The notes beneath the pieces were generated by a model that ran no database searches, was not told the DNA's origin, and was given only the letters and a program-made list of their open reading frames with translations. A DNA stretch of 64,000 nucleotides from Seriola aureovittata. Lineage: Eukaryota; Chordata; Actinopteri; Carangiformes; Carangidae. Within the stretch, counting starts at the first letter, position 1; every line of letters begins with the position of its first letter. Location: positions 2,079,001 through 2,143,000 of the forward strand of contig NC_079380.1 in the NCBI RefSeq assembly GCF_021018895.1. The letters are read 5' to 3'. Position numbers and translations under genes: made by a program. Of the stretch, positions 21,671 through 34,555 are shown piece after piece.

Positions 21671-24600
21671 CACACGTGTAGATATTTTTATAGTAGTCCA
21701 GGAGTGGCTGTCCAACACTATTGTATTTATACGTGTATCTGAGCTTCTGCAGCGTCAGGTAAACACAGTAGTTCAGTAGTGGCCACTAGACAGACACTCT
21801 TTCATGCTGCAGTCTGCTGATGCAGCAGCATGTCCGACATGAACACAAAGAGACCTGACGAGCTGGTCAAAGAGGCTGGGTCTGTGCTTGGCAGGAGTCT
21901 GGACTCACTCAGGACTGTTGTGGAGAGATGCATGCAATGTAAGATGGAGGCCATCTTGGACAATACCAACCATCCTCTCCACAACATTCTGGCAGGACAG
22001 AGAAGCAGCTACAGCTGCAGCAAACGTCTCATCTCACTGCGCTGCAGGACAGAGAGGTTCAGGAGATCCTTTGTTACCACTGCCATCAGGCTATAGAGCA
22101 CCTCAGCCACAGGAAGTGGACTCATTTAATTATTGTTTATTCTTTATTAATAACTGTTGCTATTAAAATAATTGACTATGAACTACTGGAAACATGAATT
22201 TCCCCTAGGGGATAAATAAAGTGTATATCTATCTATCTATCTATCTATCAACACCTCATCCACCCAGCTACGTACAGGAGGAGGGCTGGTTTTCCAGGAA
22301 TATAAGAGAAGGTCAGTGATAATGAGAGCGACAGGCTGGATCACAGTCTGGAACAGGTGGAGCAGTCTAACACAGAGAGCCGGTTTCTGACATATTTTAA
22401 ATTGGTTTAAAACCTGATTCACACACACAGAGTTGATCTGATCATCTCAGTGAACGATTCCAGATGTGATCATCATCTCCACCAGCCTCACACACTATCT
22501 GTCAACCAGGCATGATGTGGTAACATTCATGCTAGAATGTACATGCATTATGCTGAATGCTGTTCATGACAGAACATGCATTCATTCATGTTACCCTTCT
22601 TAAATTGTTGTGGATGTACAAGAAGAAATAACAGTATCTCAACAGCCTTAAAGCAAGAACACTACATCCATTAATGGGTTGTATGTGTTGTAATCATGAT
22701 TAACATAATGAGCGTTGCTTCATCTTGTTCGAGGCCTTTCACATACAGATAAATGACATATCATTAATGGTGACATGGTTGTAAAATCACATGTATTAAT
22801 CATTTGTTGCTTATGTTTTAATCACAGCTGCGACCCCCACAGACATCCTACTACTGACGATAGCATCACCAACTCTTTCTTCACTAAGATCCTTAAAATA
22901 TACAGATGAATAGATCCAGATTATACTGATCCTTAATGTAAGTTAAACCACCATCTTCACAATTTTCCTTTATTTTGTCTTTAAAGTTAGAATCCTTAAA
23001 GTTTCAGACCTGATGCTCTGAATAAAAAACTGACAATAAATTGTGGTGATTTATGAACACTAACACTGATATGAATTATACCAGTGGTGTCCTGATGGAG
23101 CTTTTTCAGCCCAGGTGTTTACACAGCAGCAGAGGATATGCAATGAGAGGGGAACTGAAATGTACGGTTGCAGTTATTTGTTTAGTTTTCCCTTTTTTAT
23201 TTGACATGAACCACTTGGCTTTTTGAGCCCTATGTATATTAGGAAGTGAAGTGAACTTCAGTACATGTACGCACATGGGAGGGGGCAAATCTGCCTCTGC
23301 TACATGTCAGTAACTGACCTACCCAAACTAAGCTGCTGCACTTTATGTTTCAATAACTACATCTCGATGTCATCTAAAGATCAGTGAGTAAAGTGAGGCT
23401 ACCACGGAGGATAGCAGAGATGGCATCATCAAAGACTTCCTTCTTCTTCATCTTGCCAGTATAAAAAGAACCACCCACCTACTGACCAAAGCACATGTCT
23501 GTCCGTCCCATTGTGTAGATCCCGATGCTGAATTTAGCTGGACAGAGGAGGAAGTAGCTGATCTGTACGACAACACCAGCTTCATCATCGCTGCTGACGG
23601 TAGGTCACTGAGCTGATCAGAGTGAAAGCATTATTACCCAACTCCTCTCCAGTTCACAGAGCTTCATTTACAAGCTACAAGAGCTGAGACAGAAGCCTGA
23701 AGACACCGGCCTGGAGTGGTCCTCCTGTCTTTCCGTACCTCTGACAGGCACAAGCCAATAATACATATAATAATAATAATGGATTCATCTGACGCACAGT
23801 CAGGAGACATTTTGTTGGAAAGTCTGTCACCTTATCTTCATCTTATCACAGAAACATGAACAAATCCATCTTAACAAATTAATTAAATCCAGAAAATATA
23901 ATGAAATCTTTTCCTCAGCTGTCTTCCCCTCAGGCAGCTGCTTCTGGTAGAGTTGTAGTTTGGTCTTTGCCTCAGCAGGTCTGAGTCCAGGACTTTGGGA
24001 GGATCACTCCAGAAGCTTCACTTTAGTTTATGATCATCGTTCTGCTGGGAGACCTGCTGCATCCAGGACTGAGCTTGCCAGCTGACACACCAGCTGACAC
24101 ACCAGCTGTCACTGTGCTCACATACTCCATGTATAGTCCATGTGAAGCTTTAAGCAGAGTTTATTACACCAAACAACCACATAATAACTCTTATACTAGT
24201 ATGAAGCTGCTGAGTTTGGAGCAGGTCTTCTTCTCTCAGGGCGACCTCCTGTAGAATGAGGGCAGTGACACCCGGTTCCTGCCGCTTCTGAGTCGTGGCA
24301 GACCTGTGTTTCGTTTACTTGTGACCCTCCACACCAGTCTTCTCAGGAGAGCCAGTGGCGCTAGTTTAGATCTTCTTCCAGACCTCAAAAAAGAGACCAC
24401 TCTTCTACTGTTTTGTACTTTCAAGCGCTGGTTTGCACTGATGACCTGCGGATGTGAAGGTGTTCTAAGGTGGTCTGAGGTATCTTGAGGAGGTCTGAGG
24501 AGGTCTGAGGTGGTCTGTGGTGGTCCCAGGTGTTCGGTGTTGGTCTCAGGTGGTCTCAGGTGAAACTGACATTTGTAAATTTCTTGTATGACTTCTCAGA

Positions 24601-26953
24601 CCCGTGCTGATCTCTCTGGGTGTGCAGTCACACTGACTCTGTTTCTACAGGCACAGAGAGGAAAGAAGTTAAAGGACATCAGTTTATTTGGAACTTTCTA
24701 TGCTCAGAATATGTAATATATATATGAGTGTACAGACTTGTGTTTTGTCCCACCAGTCTGCTACGATGACGATCTGACCGACGGCCTCTTCAGGACTCTG
24801 TACCGACTCTGCAGTCACTTCACTCACACCTGCACCATCTTCATCTCCATAGAGAAGAGGTAAGAGGAAGTGTCTGCTCCTTTGTTAAAGTTACTGTAAC
24901 AGGCTGCGCTTCACGTTCCACGGATCTGCGGGAACAACTGAGCTGGTTAACTGAACGTCCAGGAGCTTTTCTCTCAGGTGATACCAAGATACCTGTCGTC
25001 ATCATCATCGTCGTCACACAGCTGCGAGAATTGTCAGATGATATGTTTGTAATCAGAGGCTGCAGATGTGCTAACATGTGTCCTGCTGCCTTCAGGTGCT
25101 GCAGGACTTTGACAGATTCTGTATCAATCACTTACATATCAATACGGACGGATTCACTGACCCTCTGCTTCATTTTTGATGCCGACTTAAACATATGTGT
25201 TTAGAAGAGTTTTACATTCGAAACATTATTATGTTGTTATTGCACATTTGCTCCAAGTATTTACTTCTCTGTTCTCGAGGACAAAACGATCAAATCAGGA
25301 GCAGAGTGACTGGACAGAGTGACCTTTACTTCAATGTTACTTTCTTTACTTCCTGTTTGGACGCCGGTGTTTGAAACTGTTACTGAGGTGATGTTATGCG
25401 AGGATACTGATGTTTGAAGTCAGAATAGGAGTCAGGACGGAGCTCTGTTGTTTAAACTTTGTAAATTAATTATGACATATCAGCTAAAATGTATCTGTCA
25501 CCTGCTCATATACAGTGGAAGAAGTTGTTTAAAGTGGCACACCTTTCCACAATAAAGCTGCACCTTTATTGTACTGCAGCATCTCGTGTGAAAGTAGTTA
25601 AACATGAAGGGAGAGGAGGCAGAGACGCTGCCATTTATCTCTGCAGGGGTTTACAGTTTGATGGCGGCTGTGAAACAATCAACATTTTAACAAACCATTA
25701 ATATACGTATAGAAAGTAAACACTTTCACGCTGTGATTGTGTGTGTTGTTGGTTGTACCTCCAGCCACAGCCTCTGCAGTTACCACGTCTCCTCCTGTGT
25801 CTTGATGTCTCTCTGTACAAAGGATGAACTTCACCCTGAGACACATGGATGTTTCCTGCGAGGCCTACAACCACTTCAGCCTCTGTCTGTCGCAGCTCCA
25901 GGACCTGGTGGATGGACGCTGCAGCTTCAGAGTGGAACAGCTTCCTTCTAACTTTGCACAGTTTCTTCTGTATGAACGAATAGAGCAGCTGGTAAGACAG
26001 GCACTCACCAACTTCATTATATTTAACCTTGAAGCCTAAATTCATTCCAACCTGAACCCTGAGTCCAGGTGTACCGTGTCGCATCCTCTGTAGACGTTGT
26101 TACTTCTGTTGGATGTTCAGAGTCTCTGTTTCTCTGTGCTCACCTGACATCTGAATTTAAGATGTGTACCTGCAGACATGATTTGTGTCATCAAGACTAG
26201 TTTGGAAACTAGTCCTGGTCCAATTGTGACGTGGAAACCTGAAGCCTGAATTTCACACACGTTGAGAATGGTGTTTGAGTGATGTACGACTTGTGTCCAG
26301 TAGGGTACGGGTGTCATCGGGTAATCCGTACCTCAATTGTAATTCAAAAACAAAACAAAAAAATAAAGCTGTTATTTGTTTCGAAGCCAGAACAGAAAAT
26401 CTGTTTTTGATGTCAGAATCAAAAAATGAAAATGGTTTTTGGTTTTTGGCAATTCCTTTTATCATTTACCAAAAAAAGCCAAGAGCACATAAACGTTGTT
26501 TGGTTTGGTTTTTGGTTTCAAACAAAAATAGTGATGAAAGGAACGGCTTAAAACTAAGTTGTTGTTTTCTTTACACCAAAAACATTTTTTTTTTCCATTT
26601 TGGATTTGAAACAAATAACAGATTTAAGGTTTTAATAACTCTGGTTTACTTAGGTAACTTGACACTTGTGTTATTGTTAGTGCCACTGTTCACATGCTTT
26701 CTGCTCACTATTTTGACTGTACTTGCCCATGTTCGTGTCCATGTACAGGTATTAAGAATTGTCCAGGTGCTGGCTTGAAACTTGAATTTAGGTTCCTGTA
26801 GCTGCACACTTTAGATGAATTTCCCCAAGAGGTGACGGTAAGCTTTTCATTAATATACGTTATTATGATTTTCTGCAGGAGCTGTGGAAGGTGACCGCCA
26901 CTCCGCTTCCACGTGACCAGGATCATTCTCATTCTGAGGTGCTCGCATCTTGA
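16883..26953 (+). CDS. mettl22: Methyltransferase-like protein 22 (lysine methyltransferase)
   Basis: METTL22 is a class I SAM-dependent protein lysine methyltransferase of the METTL21/22 group; KIN17 is the known human substrate. Exons: 16883-16988, 17342-17555, 17728-17870, 19729-19769, 19922-20066, 20579-20650, 21549-21602, 23519-23599, 24757-24859, 25823-25991, 26879-26953; they sum to 1203 bases, 400 residues plus stop (human 404). The N-terminal part (TVLSDVHMFLPN) is followed by a highly acidic variable segment, then HTMATPLEDVGKQVWRGA, the SAM motif I VLELGAGTGITS, VYCTDVG, and a C-terminal half with NFTLRHMDVSCEAY and ELWKV. Where human has an AAEVFYDDD stretch this protein has AADVCYDDD. 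The chosen ATG has a strong context (GCCATGG). An ATG 14 bases earlier (16869) is in another frame and could act as an overlapping upstream start. Confidence 0.95.
18020..18600 (-). mobile_element. LINE-1-like ORF2 C-terminal relic
   Basis: Minus-strand pieces include KAKWEEKGGMIISEEEW, then TWECPVIKIHKALQDIF in a shifted frame, then a block with QESPTVNVWMEI near the end. The order and words are those of the C-terminal region of fish L1-type ORF2. Stops and frameshifts make it dead. It sits in intron 3 of mettl22, opposite to the gene. Confidence 0.7.
18681..18718. repeat. Perfect 16-bp inverted repeat, 6-nt loop
   Basis: The left arm GTGTTCCCTCTGACCA (18681-18696) and its exact complement at 18703-18718 are separated by TATGTG. 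A second overlapping inverted pair (ACCATATGTGT / ACACATATGGT) continues to the right. It lies in mettl22 intron 3. Confidence 0.9.
21606..21675 (+). repeat. (CA)n immediately after a mettl22 donor
   Basis: About 35 CA units with one AAAC break start four bases after the exon 21549-21602 boundary. Confidence 0.9.
21790..22250 (+). mobile_element. Non-LTR retrotransposon (LINE) 3' end
   Basis: An open frame at 21830-22096 encodes the last part of a reverse transcriptase protein, with the words DNTNHPLHNIL, SKRLISLRC and ERFRRSFVTTAIRL, typical of C-termini of fish LINEs. After the stop come a short 3'UTR, the palindrome-like TTTCCCCTAGGGGATAAAT and an (ATCT)n tail at 22229-22249, the usual 3' end of such elements. 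It is 5'-truncated and lies in mettl22 intron 7. Confidence 0.8.
24466..24562 (+). repeat. Minisatellite AGGTGGTCTG-type
   Basis: About nine imperfect 10-base units (GGTCTGAGGT and variants) in a mettl22 intron. Confidence 0.85.
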
Positions 26954-27076
26954 CCTGGACTCGGATCAGAGCAGTGTAACACTTTACTGTTCCCAGAATC
27001 AGACCTACAATGTGCTGCAGATAACTGAAGGTTTGAAACATAAAACATAGACACTCAAGGCAGCAGCTGCTGCCTG

Positions 27077-27082
27077 AATAAA
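27077..27082 (+). terminator. mettl22: Poly(A) signal of mettl22
   Basis: AATAAA lies 124 bases after the stop. More A-rich hexamers follow near 27244-27260, so alternative ends are possible. Confidence 0.5.
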
Positions 27083-27471
27083 ATGATGTCATTTAGTTCA
27101 TTCAACATAAAACAGGCATTTGGACAAGTAGAGATTGTCCGGGAGTTTTAAAGATGGCTCACTGAGTCATTGTATGAATGTAGCATTATTTATTGACCGT
27201 GAGGGAAGCAGTTTAACTTTGTTGATGGAACAAAACAAGGTCAAATAAAATAAAATAAAAAGTCTTGTTTCTGGCTGCATGTTGTTTTAAGCATTTAAAA
27301 CTTTATTTTATTAACTTTTGTGGCAGAATGGAGCGCTGCATAATTAGGACAAGTTGTGACAGATATTTTAACACATTTGACAAGGAAACTACATCAAGGT
27401 GGACAAATTTACATGAGAATTACAATGATATCGTTGCATATTGAAACAGCTAGAAGAAAAAATGGTGTTAA

Positions 27472-27935
27472 AGCTCCATATTATACAATTCTCCTGCCTT
27501 GTATTTGCAGTGTTGATCCATAAGAAGACATATTTGTGGTTTTAAGGACCAAAAACCATCTCAGTGTAGTTTTAGGCTTCTCTCTGGAGCTCTAGTAACA
27601 ACAGGTCGGTGAGCCAATCAGAAGAGAGGCGGCTCTGAGCTTCTCTTCTGATTGGCTGACTGTTTTCTGAGTGATCTGATAAAGATATAGCAGCTTTCAG
27701 GTAAAACACTCAGAGAAACTAAATCCTGCAAGGTTGGATGGTGGGTCTAGGTGGGCGGGGCCTGGGGCATGGATGAGAGCGGTGACTGCTTTGTTGTGAC
27801 ATCACAGAGTCACAGAAGTCCTGACGGCTGGTTGTAAGGCTCAGTTCCTGAATACAGGTTGTGTGCATTTCTCTGTGGACTGAGGCTTTGATACTTTCAC
27901 AGTATTAATATAGAAGCTAGACATGGGGAAAAGAA
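27472..27935 (+). repeat. Dispersed repeat family A, copy 1
   Basis: Shares long stretches with 34556-35036 (reverse) and 35926-36250: the start around TGTTGATCCATAAGAAGA, the middle GGCTTCTCTCTGGAGCTCTA, an internal inverted repeat built on GAGCCAATCAGAAGAGAGG, and the end GTGCATTTCTCTGTGGACTGA. No coding capacity was found. It is likely a non-autonomous DNA element. Confidence 0.75.
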
Positions 27936-30099
27936 AGCAGGTGTAGTGAAAACCTCGTGGTTCTTAACCCTGAGATCAGGGAAACTTTAACTCTGAGTCG
28001 GTTACCATGGCGCATCATTTCCTCATTCATACTGTCTACATCAAACTGCAGATCGGAGCCCATTCATTTAAAGAAGTTTATTTGGGAGAAGATTAAAATC
28101 CCGATTACTCTTAAGTTCGTTAGGCTACCCAAGACCTGTGTTTACGAACGTGAGCTCTTTTCTGATCAGTCAGTCAGTGTGAGGACAGAGACAGATCTCC
28201 AATATTACACATGGAGGCTTCATCCTCAGATCTAATTCAAATCTGCCTGTCCGTCTTTATAACTCTGAGACTTAAGACACCTGTCGTAATGTCAATCAGT
28301 TCCTCTGCAATGAAACATTTACTTTGCATTCATCACTGTAAATTAAAAAAAAAAAATCAGTGTGAGGCTTTAGACACAAATGTCTCTGGTCTTTGAAGGG
28401 TTATTTCTCATGTTCTGATTGGTCGCACTGATGAACTGTCCTATCATGGCTGTCATACGACGCTGTAGATGATGATACTTCTGAGTGAGGATGACAGTGA
28501 TGCAGCTGAAAATACTTTAACATGTAAAAACTGGACTAAATGTAGTTTAAATGTGAGGTTTTGAATACAGGCTGCACATAGTCTGAAACTGTTTTCACAG
28601 AATTTTAGTAACTGCAACCTGTATAAATGTTCTATAGATACAAGTATAGTCATTGATGCTGTTGATTTTAAATGAAAAGTGGACATCTGAAATTTACACT
28701 TAACTTTAACCTCAACACTTTTTCAACTGAAAATCACCAAAATCTTGAAGCTGTTACTGAGTCAGAATCAGAGGTTACAATCATTGATCTATAAACCTGA
28801 TTTTTCATCTATATTTGTAAACCTCTGTCTGATCTGTTTCATTTATATCTTCATCTGCTGCAACAGAAAAATAACTCAAATTAAAGTTTGAAATCAAATC
28901 ACTGTTGAAAAAATGAGTAATCAGGAGAAATTTTGGAGCCGACAGAATAAAAAGTCCTTGTGATCCAGGGTTTGATCACATCCTGGCTGTCTGCTCTGTC
29001 TCAGCGGCTCTCGTTGGCCTCGGGTCACTGAGCCTCTGGGAATGAATTGCACTGTGGTAAATATATTGAGCTGCATTAAAGTGGCTTCATGGATTTTGTC
29101 TAAAAACAAATATGCAAAATATGCAAAACCTACTTTTTTTTTTTTAGATTTCTCAACTCTGACTTAAAATTGGTGCCACCAGATTCTTCTGCCTCCGTTA
29201 GTTTTTTGTACAGTGGCAGTGATACTACCACTTCTGTGGTCTCCGGTCTGTCTGCCATTAATTATCTGATGCTGCCACCTGGTGGTGTCATCACAGTATC
29301 ACGCATTCAAAACGCCAACGTTTGTGCCTTTTTATGTTTTGTAATAGAATGAGTGCAGAGATAGAACGTGTGAATGATGTTAAACCTGTTGATCATATTT
29401 ATCATACCACTAATAATTTCTTATTCCCAGTGCGATAGAGAGAATACGAGTGTCACTTCAGAGCAGTGTCTGTGGTCAGTTTTAAAATGCCCCTCTGGGT
29501 CTGGTAATCTAAAGAGAAGTTAGAAGATGCCGACAAAGGTTTATTCAACTCAAACTTCAATGGGATTGTCTTCAGTGCCAGGTTTACCAGGGGGGAAATG
29601 TTGGTGGAATCTAGTAATTCTGCATCTAAAATTTTACCTTCACAACTTAATTGCTGATGCACTGAAAATGCACAGTCGTAGTTTAATTCAGTAGGATGCA
29701 TGGAAAGGAAAAGGCCATGAAACATCAATCCTCTGACAAAGGTTTATTCTCAAATCTCAAAATAATTGTATTTTTAAAAACACACATGGGTCGGTTCTTG
29801 TGTATGAAAAAAAGAGAGATTAAAGATGTACTTTTAAAAGAAATAATGATAAATAAAGTTCTCAGAGACTAACATGGACAAGGTATAAGAAATAAAGAGT
29901 AACAAACTCTTCTTACCAGAACCTGCCGCCCCATGCGAAGGTGAAAAAGAACAAATGAATCGGAGTGAAGTCCTTGTAGCGCCCAGGTGAACTCAATCAG
30001 GTAAACGAGGGGTGGTGAGGGTGAGGAAAGGAAAGGAAGGGAGGTAGGTGAAGAAGAGAAGAGGAAAATGCTGCATCTGTTCCTGAGAAGAACAGCGGT

Positions 30100-30440
30100 C
30101 TCCATCATTCTGACATGAAGAAGTCTGGAACCACCAGGACTCCTCTAGAGCTGGACCTGGACTAACTGAGACGTCAGGAAGAAGAGAGGAGACCAAGAAC
30201 CTGATGGTGTCTCTGAGCTGCAGAGCTCCTGTGTGGAGATGGAGAAACAACCATCACTGCAGCTCTCCACTGATCGGGGCTTCATGGCAGAGTCCAGATG
30301 AAACTTCTCCTCAGTGACAGTTTGTAAAGAAGCAGCTAAAGGACTCTGAGACTGAGAGAAACCAGATTCTCTGGTCTGATGAGATCAGGACTGAACTGTT
30401 AGACATTCCTACTCAGTTCCAGGGAAATACGCCTCAAACA
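30100..30440 (+). pseudogene. Tc1-like transposase relic
   Basis: Broken frames read GTTRTPLEL, later SGLHGRV, then KDSETERNQILWSDEI, in the same order as the N-terminal, linker and catalytic regions of Tc1-family transposases (KDSxTxRNKILWSDET). Several stops and frameshifts are present. The WSDE segment contains one Asp of the catalytic triad region. No terminal repeats were found nearby. Confidence 0.75.
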
Positions 30441-31575
30441 CCTGCAGTATGTTTTCACTTTCCTCAGCTACTGACATTTGACAGAGTCAGAGACACAATC
30501 ATAAGACAGCAAATAAAAATGATAAAGAAACGATTCACACGAAGACTAAAGGCTGTAATGAGCTTTATGGAGGTTTCTGCTGAATGTCAGCCACAAAAAC
30601 AGGATTTCAGAATAGATGTAGGAAACAGCCTCACACAGTGATCTGTTACTGATGTAGAAACCCAAATGTTTCACACCGTCGTCAGTTTAATCTTAATTTG
30701 TCTATTATCTGTCAGCATATTGGAGCCAACGATAGCCTAATAAAGTGTCTCTCTGTGGTTCTGATGGGTTTTTATGATGTGTAATAAATGTCATGGTTTG
30801 TAAATTGTCTGTTGAAATGTTGCGAGGTGGTTTAAGTAGAGAACTCTGACCACAGCTCAGTGACAGACAGATTGACATCCCTGTTATCAGGCCCTGAGCA
30901 GGATGAACTACATGTTAACCAACACTCATCCCCAAACTGCTGCTGATGATCAAATCAGTTTTTTTTTTAATTTAATTTCTGACAAAACCACCATCAGTCA
31001 GGTGACTGTGTTCAGATACACTGATATTAAAATGAACCATCAGAGAAAATGAGTCCTCCTTACTGACACACAGGAGAAGAAGAAATGACATCACACATGA
31101 AAAGATTTAAAATGAACATAAAAACATGTTAAAAACAGTGATGTAAAATTAAAAATGAGATGGAAAAATAATTTTAAAAAAATAATAAAAGAAATAATAA
31201 ATGAAATAATTAATTACTTAAAATAGGTCAAACATTCCCCACCAGCAACACCAGCTGCTGTTTTCAGCTGAAGCTTTTTGACCGGACAGATGTCACATGT
31301 ACCTGGATTAGTGTGGTTGGACTCTAACGTGTGTTTTATTTTGATACTGTGTTGTATGAAATGCAGAGTTGAACTAAGTACACAACTTCACTTTCATTAC
31401 TTGAGTCACAGTATTGATCCTCCTGGTCAAATATTACTCCGTACAATTGATTTTTACTTCAGTTAAAGTACTGGAGTTGATTTTAAGAATGATTAAGTAT
31501 TCAAAAGTAAATTTTTTTATGTGAGCTTACTGTTGTATTGTTCCACATTTACAGAATAACTCTGAAACAATCTGC

Positions 31576-31609
31576 TGACTGACTGACTGACTGACTGACT
31601 GACTGACTG
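31576..31609 (+). repeat. (GACT)n microsatellite
   Basis: About eight GACT units upstream of the abat promoter. Confidence 0.9.
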
Positions 31610-32154
31610 TAGAACCTGTAGAATAAAAAGCTCGTAGGATAAAGCCAATAGAAATGGACATAAAAACACAAGTGAACCAACAAAAGAAGCTATTGTTCAG
31701 CTATTGTTCAGAAAAAGATGCAGATACTCACCTGGATTAATGTGGTTGTCCTCTAATGTGTTTTATTTGACATTGTTTTTCATGAGTAAACCTGCAGCCA
31801 TAATGAACATAAGCCCTACTATTACAATAATGATCTTCCTGTCCTCATCACTTCAATTCCTGTCACATCCCTGCAAAACTGTCAGTAGGCTCGGGCTGAT
31901 ATTCAATAACATCCAATATCACGATATTTGGGAAGGATTGTATCAAGATATTAATATTTAATACTCACTGTCAGGTATCTGCGATGAACCTGTATATTTA
32001 ATACTCTTTTTTATCTGATCTGCTGTGTTTTCTCTTTGTAAACCCGCAGGATGTTCAGGCCTGAAGTGACAGGAGAAGCTGTGTTTTCACCGTCTGTGCG
32101 GTGTTGGAATACAAATAAAGATTTGTTTAAAAAAGAGAAGGAGAGGAAGCCCCT

Positions 32155-32455
32155 CCTCTTGTCGATAGCGGGCCTGGCTGGCTGAGACCGGAGACGCGAG
32201 ACACACACTCTGAGCGGCCGAGCGACCGTCACCCTGAGGAGCGGGGGAGCTTGGTGCGGACCCTGCAGCTGTCTCTGGATCATCGGTAAGTTTTCTGCCC
32301 GGCCTCCATCACGGACTCACGGATAAGCACCGACTATCGGGCTCACCGACGACCTCGACCCCGGGATCAGAAACGACCGTCTGTCGGTGAGCGTCTGTGC
32401 TGCTGATCAGTCGGGATGCGCAGCAGCGTCCATGTCTGTGGAGCGGCTGGCGACG
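32155..32455 (+). promoter_or_regulatory. abat: CpG-rich abat promoter with non-coding exon 1
   Basis: A sharp rise in GC and CpG over about 300 bases in AT-rich surroundings. It contains a strong donor, CATCG|GTAAGT, at 32285/32286, which would end exon 1 (start near 32170). The placement upstream of abat with only non-coding sequence in between fits a 5'UTR exon and a first intron of 11.7 kb. No TATA box is visible. Confidence 0.55.
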
Positions 32456-32846
32456 CATCAGTCTGATCATCACATATCAGTAAAGATCAGAGAGGTTGTT
32501 GGCGGGTTATTACGTTATTGATCCAGAATCTGTGGTCTGAACCAGTCAGATCCAGTAGGAACCAGATTTCTCAGAAGAAGCACAGACCCGCGGAAAACAC
32601 CTGGACAGACATCATCCGTGTAAACAAGTGGTAGAGCCTCAGTCCCGCTCTCTATTTCCTGCATCAGTCTGTCCGAGCTGAGACTAGAGGGGCCGTGTGG
32701 TCCACATGGATCCAGACCGAGTCCAGCACATTTACCTTTCCATAAGAGAGGTTTAAAGAGGGCTAAAGAGTCAGTGCAGCCATAACTCACAGTGTTTATT
32801 GAACTGCTGTGCATCAGTAGATGACATATTGTTTGTGTTGTTGTAG

Positions 32847-32935
32847 GGTCTCCTGCACCTCAATTAAGGTCTTCTGGAGGTACTTGGAGGTCTCTGGGCC
32901 TGCGTTTGAGAACAGAAACCAGCAGGTAAGGGATT
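32847..32935 (+). other. abat: Possible second non-coding exon of abat
   Basis: Framed by a T/G-rich acceptor TTGTTGTAG and a near-consensus donor CAG|GTAAGG. There is no start codon in a good context. It is purely a splice-site reading. Confidence 0.25.
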
Positions 32936-33078
32936 TCATAATCGGCGAGTCAGAGGTGAGGAGGTGTTTTGCAGGTTCAGTATTCTCCAGGTCCGTAGAC
33001 AGCTTACGTCATTTCACATTATCCCAGATCACTGAATCCACCCACCACGTCTCCCGCTGCTGTCAGCGCTACAGGAGC

Positions 33079-33118
33079 AGGGTCAGGGTCAGGGTCAGGG
33101 GCAGGGTCAGGGTCAGGT
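33079..33118 (+). repeat. (GGGTCA)n minisatellite
   Basis: Six to seven GGGTCA units with one variant. The unit contains the nuclear-receptor half-site-like GGGTCA. Confidence 0.85.
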
Positions 33119-33499
33119 CTGTCAGGTGACAGGAAGAAATGAGCCGAACCAGACTGATAAATTGGCCGATATCAGGTCACATGGTAATATAAAGGAATCT
33201 AATGAAAAATAAATATTTATGGAACAGGTGCTGAAAAGAAAGTGAATATTGGCTGATATTATCGTTATTGGTTATTGTGAACGCCACTTCAAACATTCTG
33301 TACTGGTCAGGAACATCTGTCAACATTAAAACACATGTGTTCTGTGTCGACTGTATCATGACAAATACATAGACTTTACAGAGTTACACCTCTCTCTGTT
33401 ATGCTCCGGTCAGGTTTACTTCCAGTGCTTTTTTATCTTTCATGTTTATTTTGAGTTGTAGTTTGATCTCCTGATGGATCAGCTGAATCTGAAAGTTAT

Positions 33500-33945
33500 A
33501 AAAGGGATTAAAGCTGCGAGCAATCTCCATGGGACACACATGCCTGCCGATTCTCGTGCATCTAGGTGAAACATCAAGGTAAACTGGTTCGTTGAAATTT
33601 TCATCGAGCCATTTTACCACACCCGTGGACAGCGCCCGTAACTGTGATCAAGTTGAGCCACGTCTGATGCATGCGCTAAGTTTGGTGAGTTTTCGTGAAC
33701 CTCTAGTTCAAAAACACTGAAAGCTATTAGGTGGTGCTATAAAACCGATGTGCCACGCTCGAGCCCGATAACTATTGACATTTTGGATTTTTGACAGCCT
33801 TGAGGTTTGTGCAAACTTTTGTGAGTTTTTGGACATGGGGAAGCCCTCAAAAATCAACTATTACAACAGAATAATAATAATCTTTCCAAAAACAATAGGT
33901 TCCTGGCACCATTGGTGCCAGGGACCTCTGACCCAGGTGGAGCTG
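33500..33945 (+). repeat. Teleost dispersed repeat (AGCTGCGAGCA type)
   Basis: Contains AAAGCTGCGAGCAATCTCC and TTTGGTGAGTTTTCGTG, words of a repeat I recognise as frequent in spiny-rayed fish. No second copy in this window and no coding frame. Confidence 0.45.
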
Positions 33946-34555
33946 GTACTTTAGAAGCAGCACTCGATCCACCTGGGCTCGATGCAGGACTGTGTGTGGT
34001 GTTTGTGATGCACATTGAGGTGATGCTCCATTCAGACTAGGGATCTACCGATTATCGGCCTGGCTGATTATTGCAGGTAAAATTCGGCATTTTACGATTA
34101 TAGGTATATAATGTTATGCAGCCCACAGCACTGTCTGATGCAGGAGTAACAGCCTATCACACGAAGGCTGCTGTGCACACAGACGTACACAGACCAGAGC
34201 GGCTGTGGTTAACAAGCAGAGCCGTGTGTGGGAGGTAAGACAGCAGACATCACTGAAGTTGTAATAAACATCACAATCCTCTACACTGACGTTACAACAA
34301 CACCACACTGTGATGAACAAGTTCATCCCTGGTCCAAGACACACCGAGCTAAAGAGAGAGGGAGAAGCTAGCGCTAACTGCTAAAGTAACTAGCTGATCT
34401 GAACAGCATGTAAACAACTGCTGAGTTAGTGAAAGTCACTAAAAGGAGCAGAGAGCTCTGGGTGCTGGAGCAGAACTAGAGTAAGTTTAAATGTACAGCA
34501 GGTAGTTAGACACTGTGATGAAGAAAAGGAAGCAGTACCTGTGATAAATAAAGCA

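Larger units (their letters stand above)
27083..32150. other. Intergenic DNA between mettl22 and abat
   Basis: About 5 kb without a gene. It contains one copy of a dispersed repeat (27472-27935), a Tc1 transposase relic (30100-30440) and a (GACT)n run (31576-31609). Elsewhere it is AT-rich DNA in which I recognised nothing. Confidence 0.6.

Noticed and set aside
26275..26778. 167-residue plus-strand open frame in the last mettl22 intron
   Set aside because: Low-complexity DNA rich in TTTTTGG and AAAAC words, no recognisable domain, and no splice signals that would join it to the gene.
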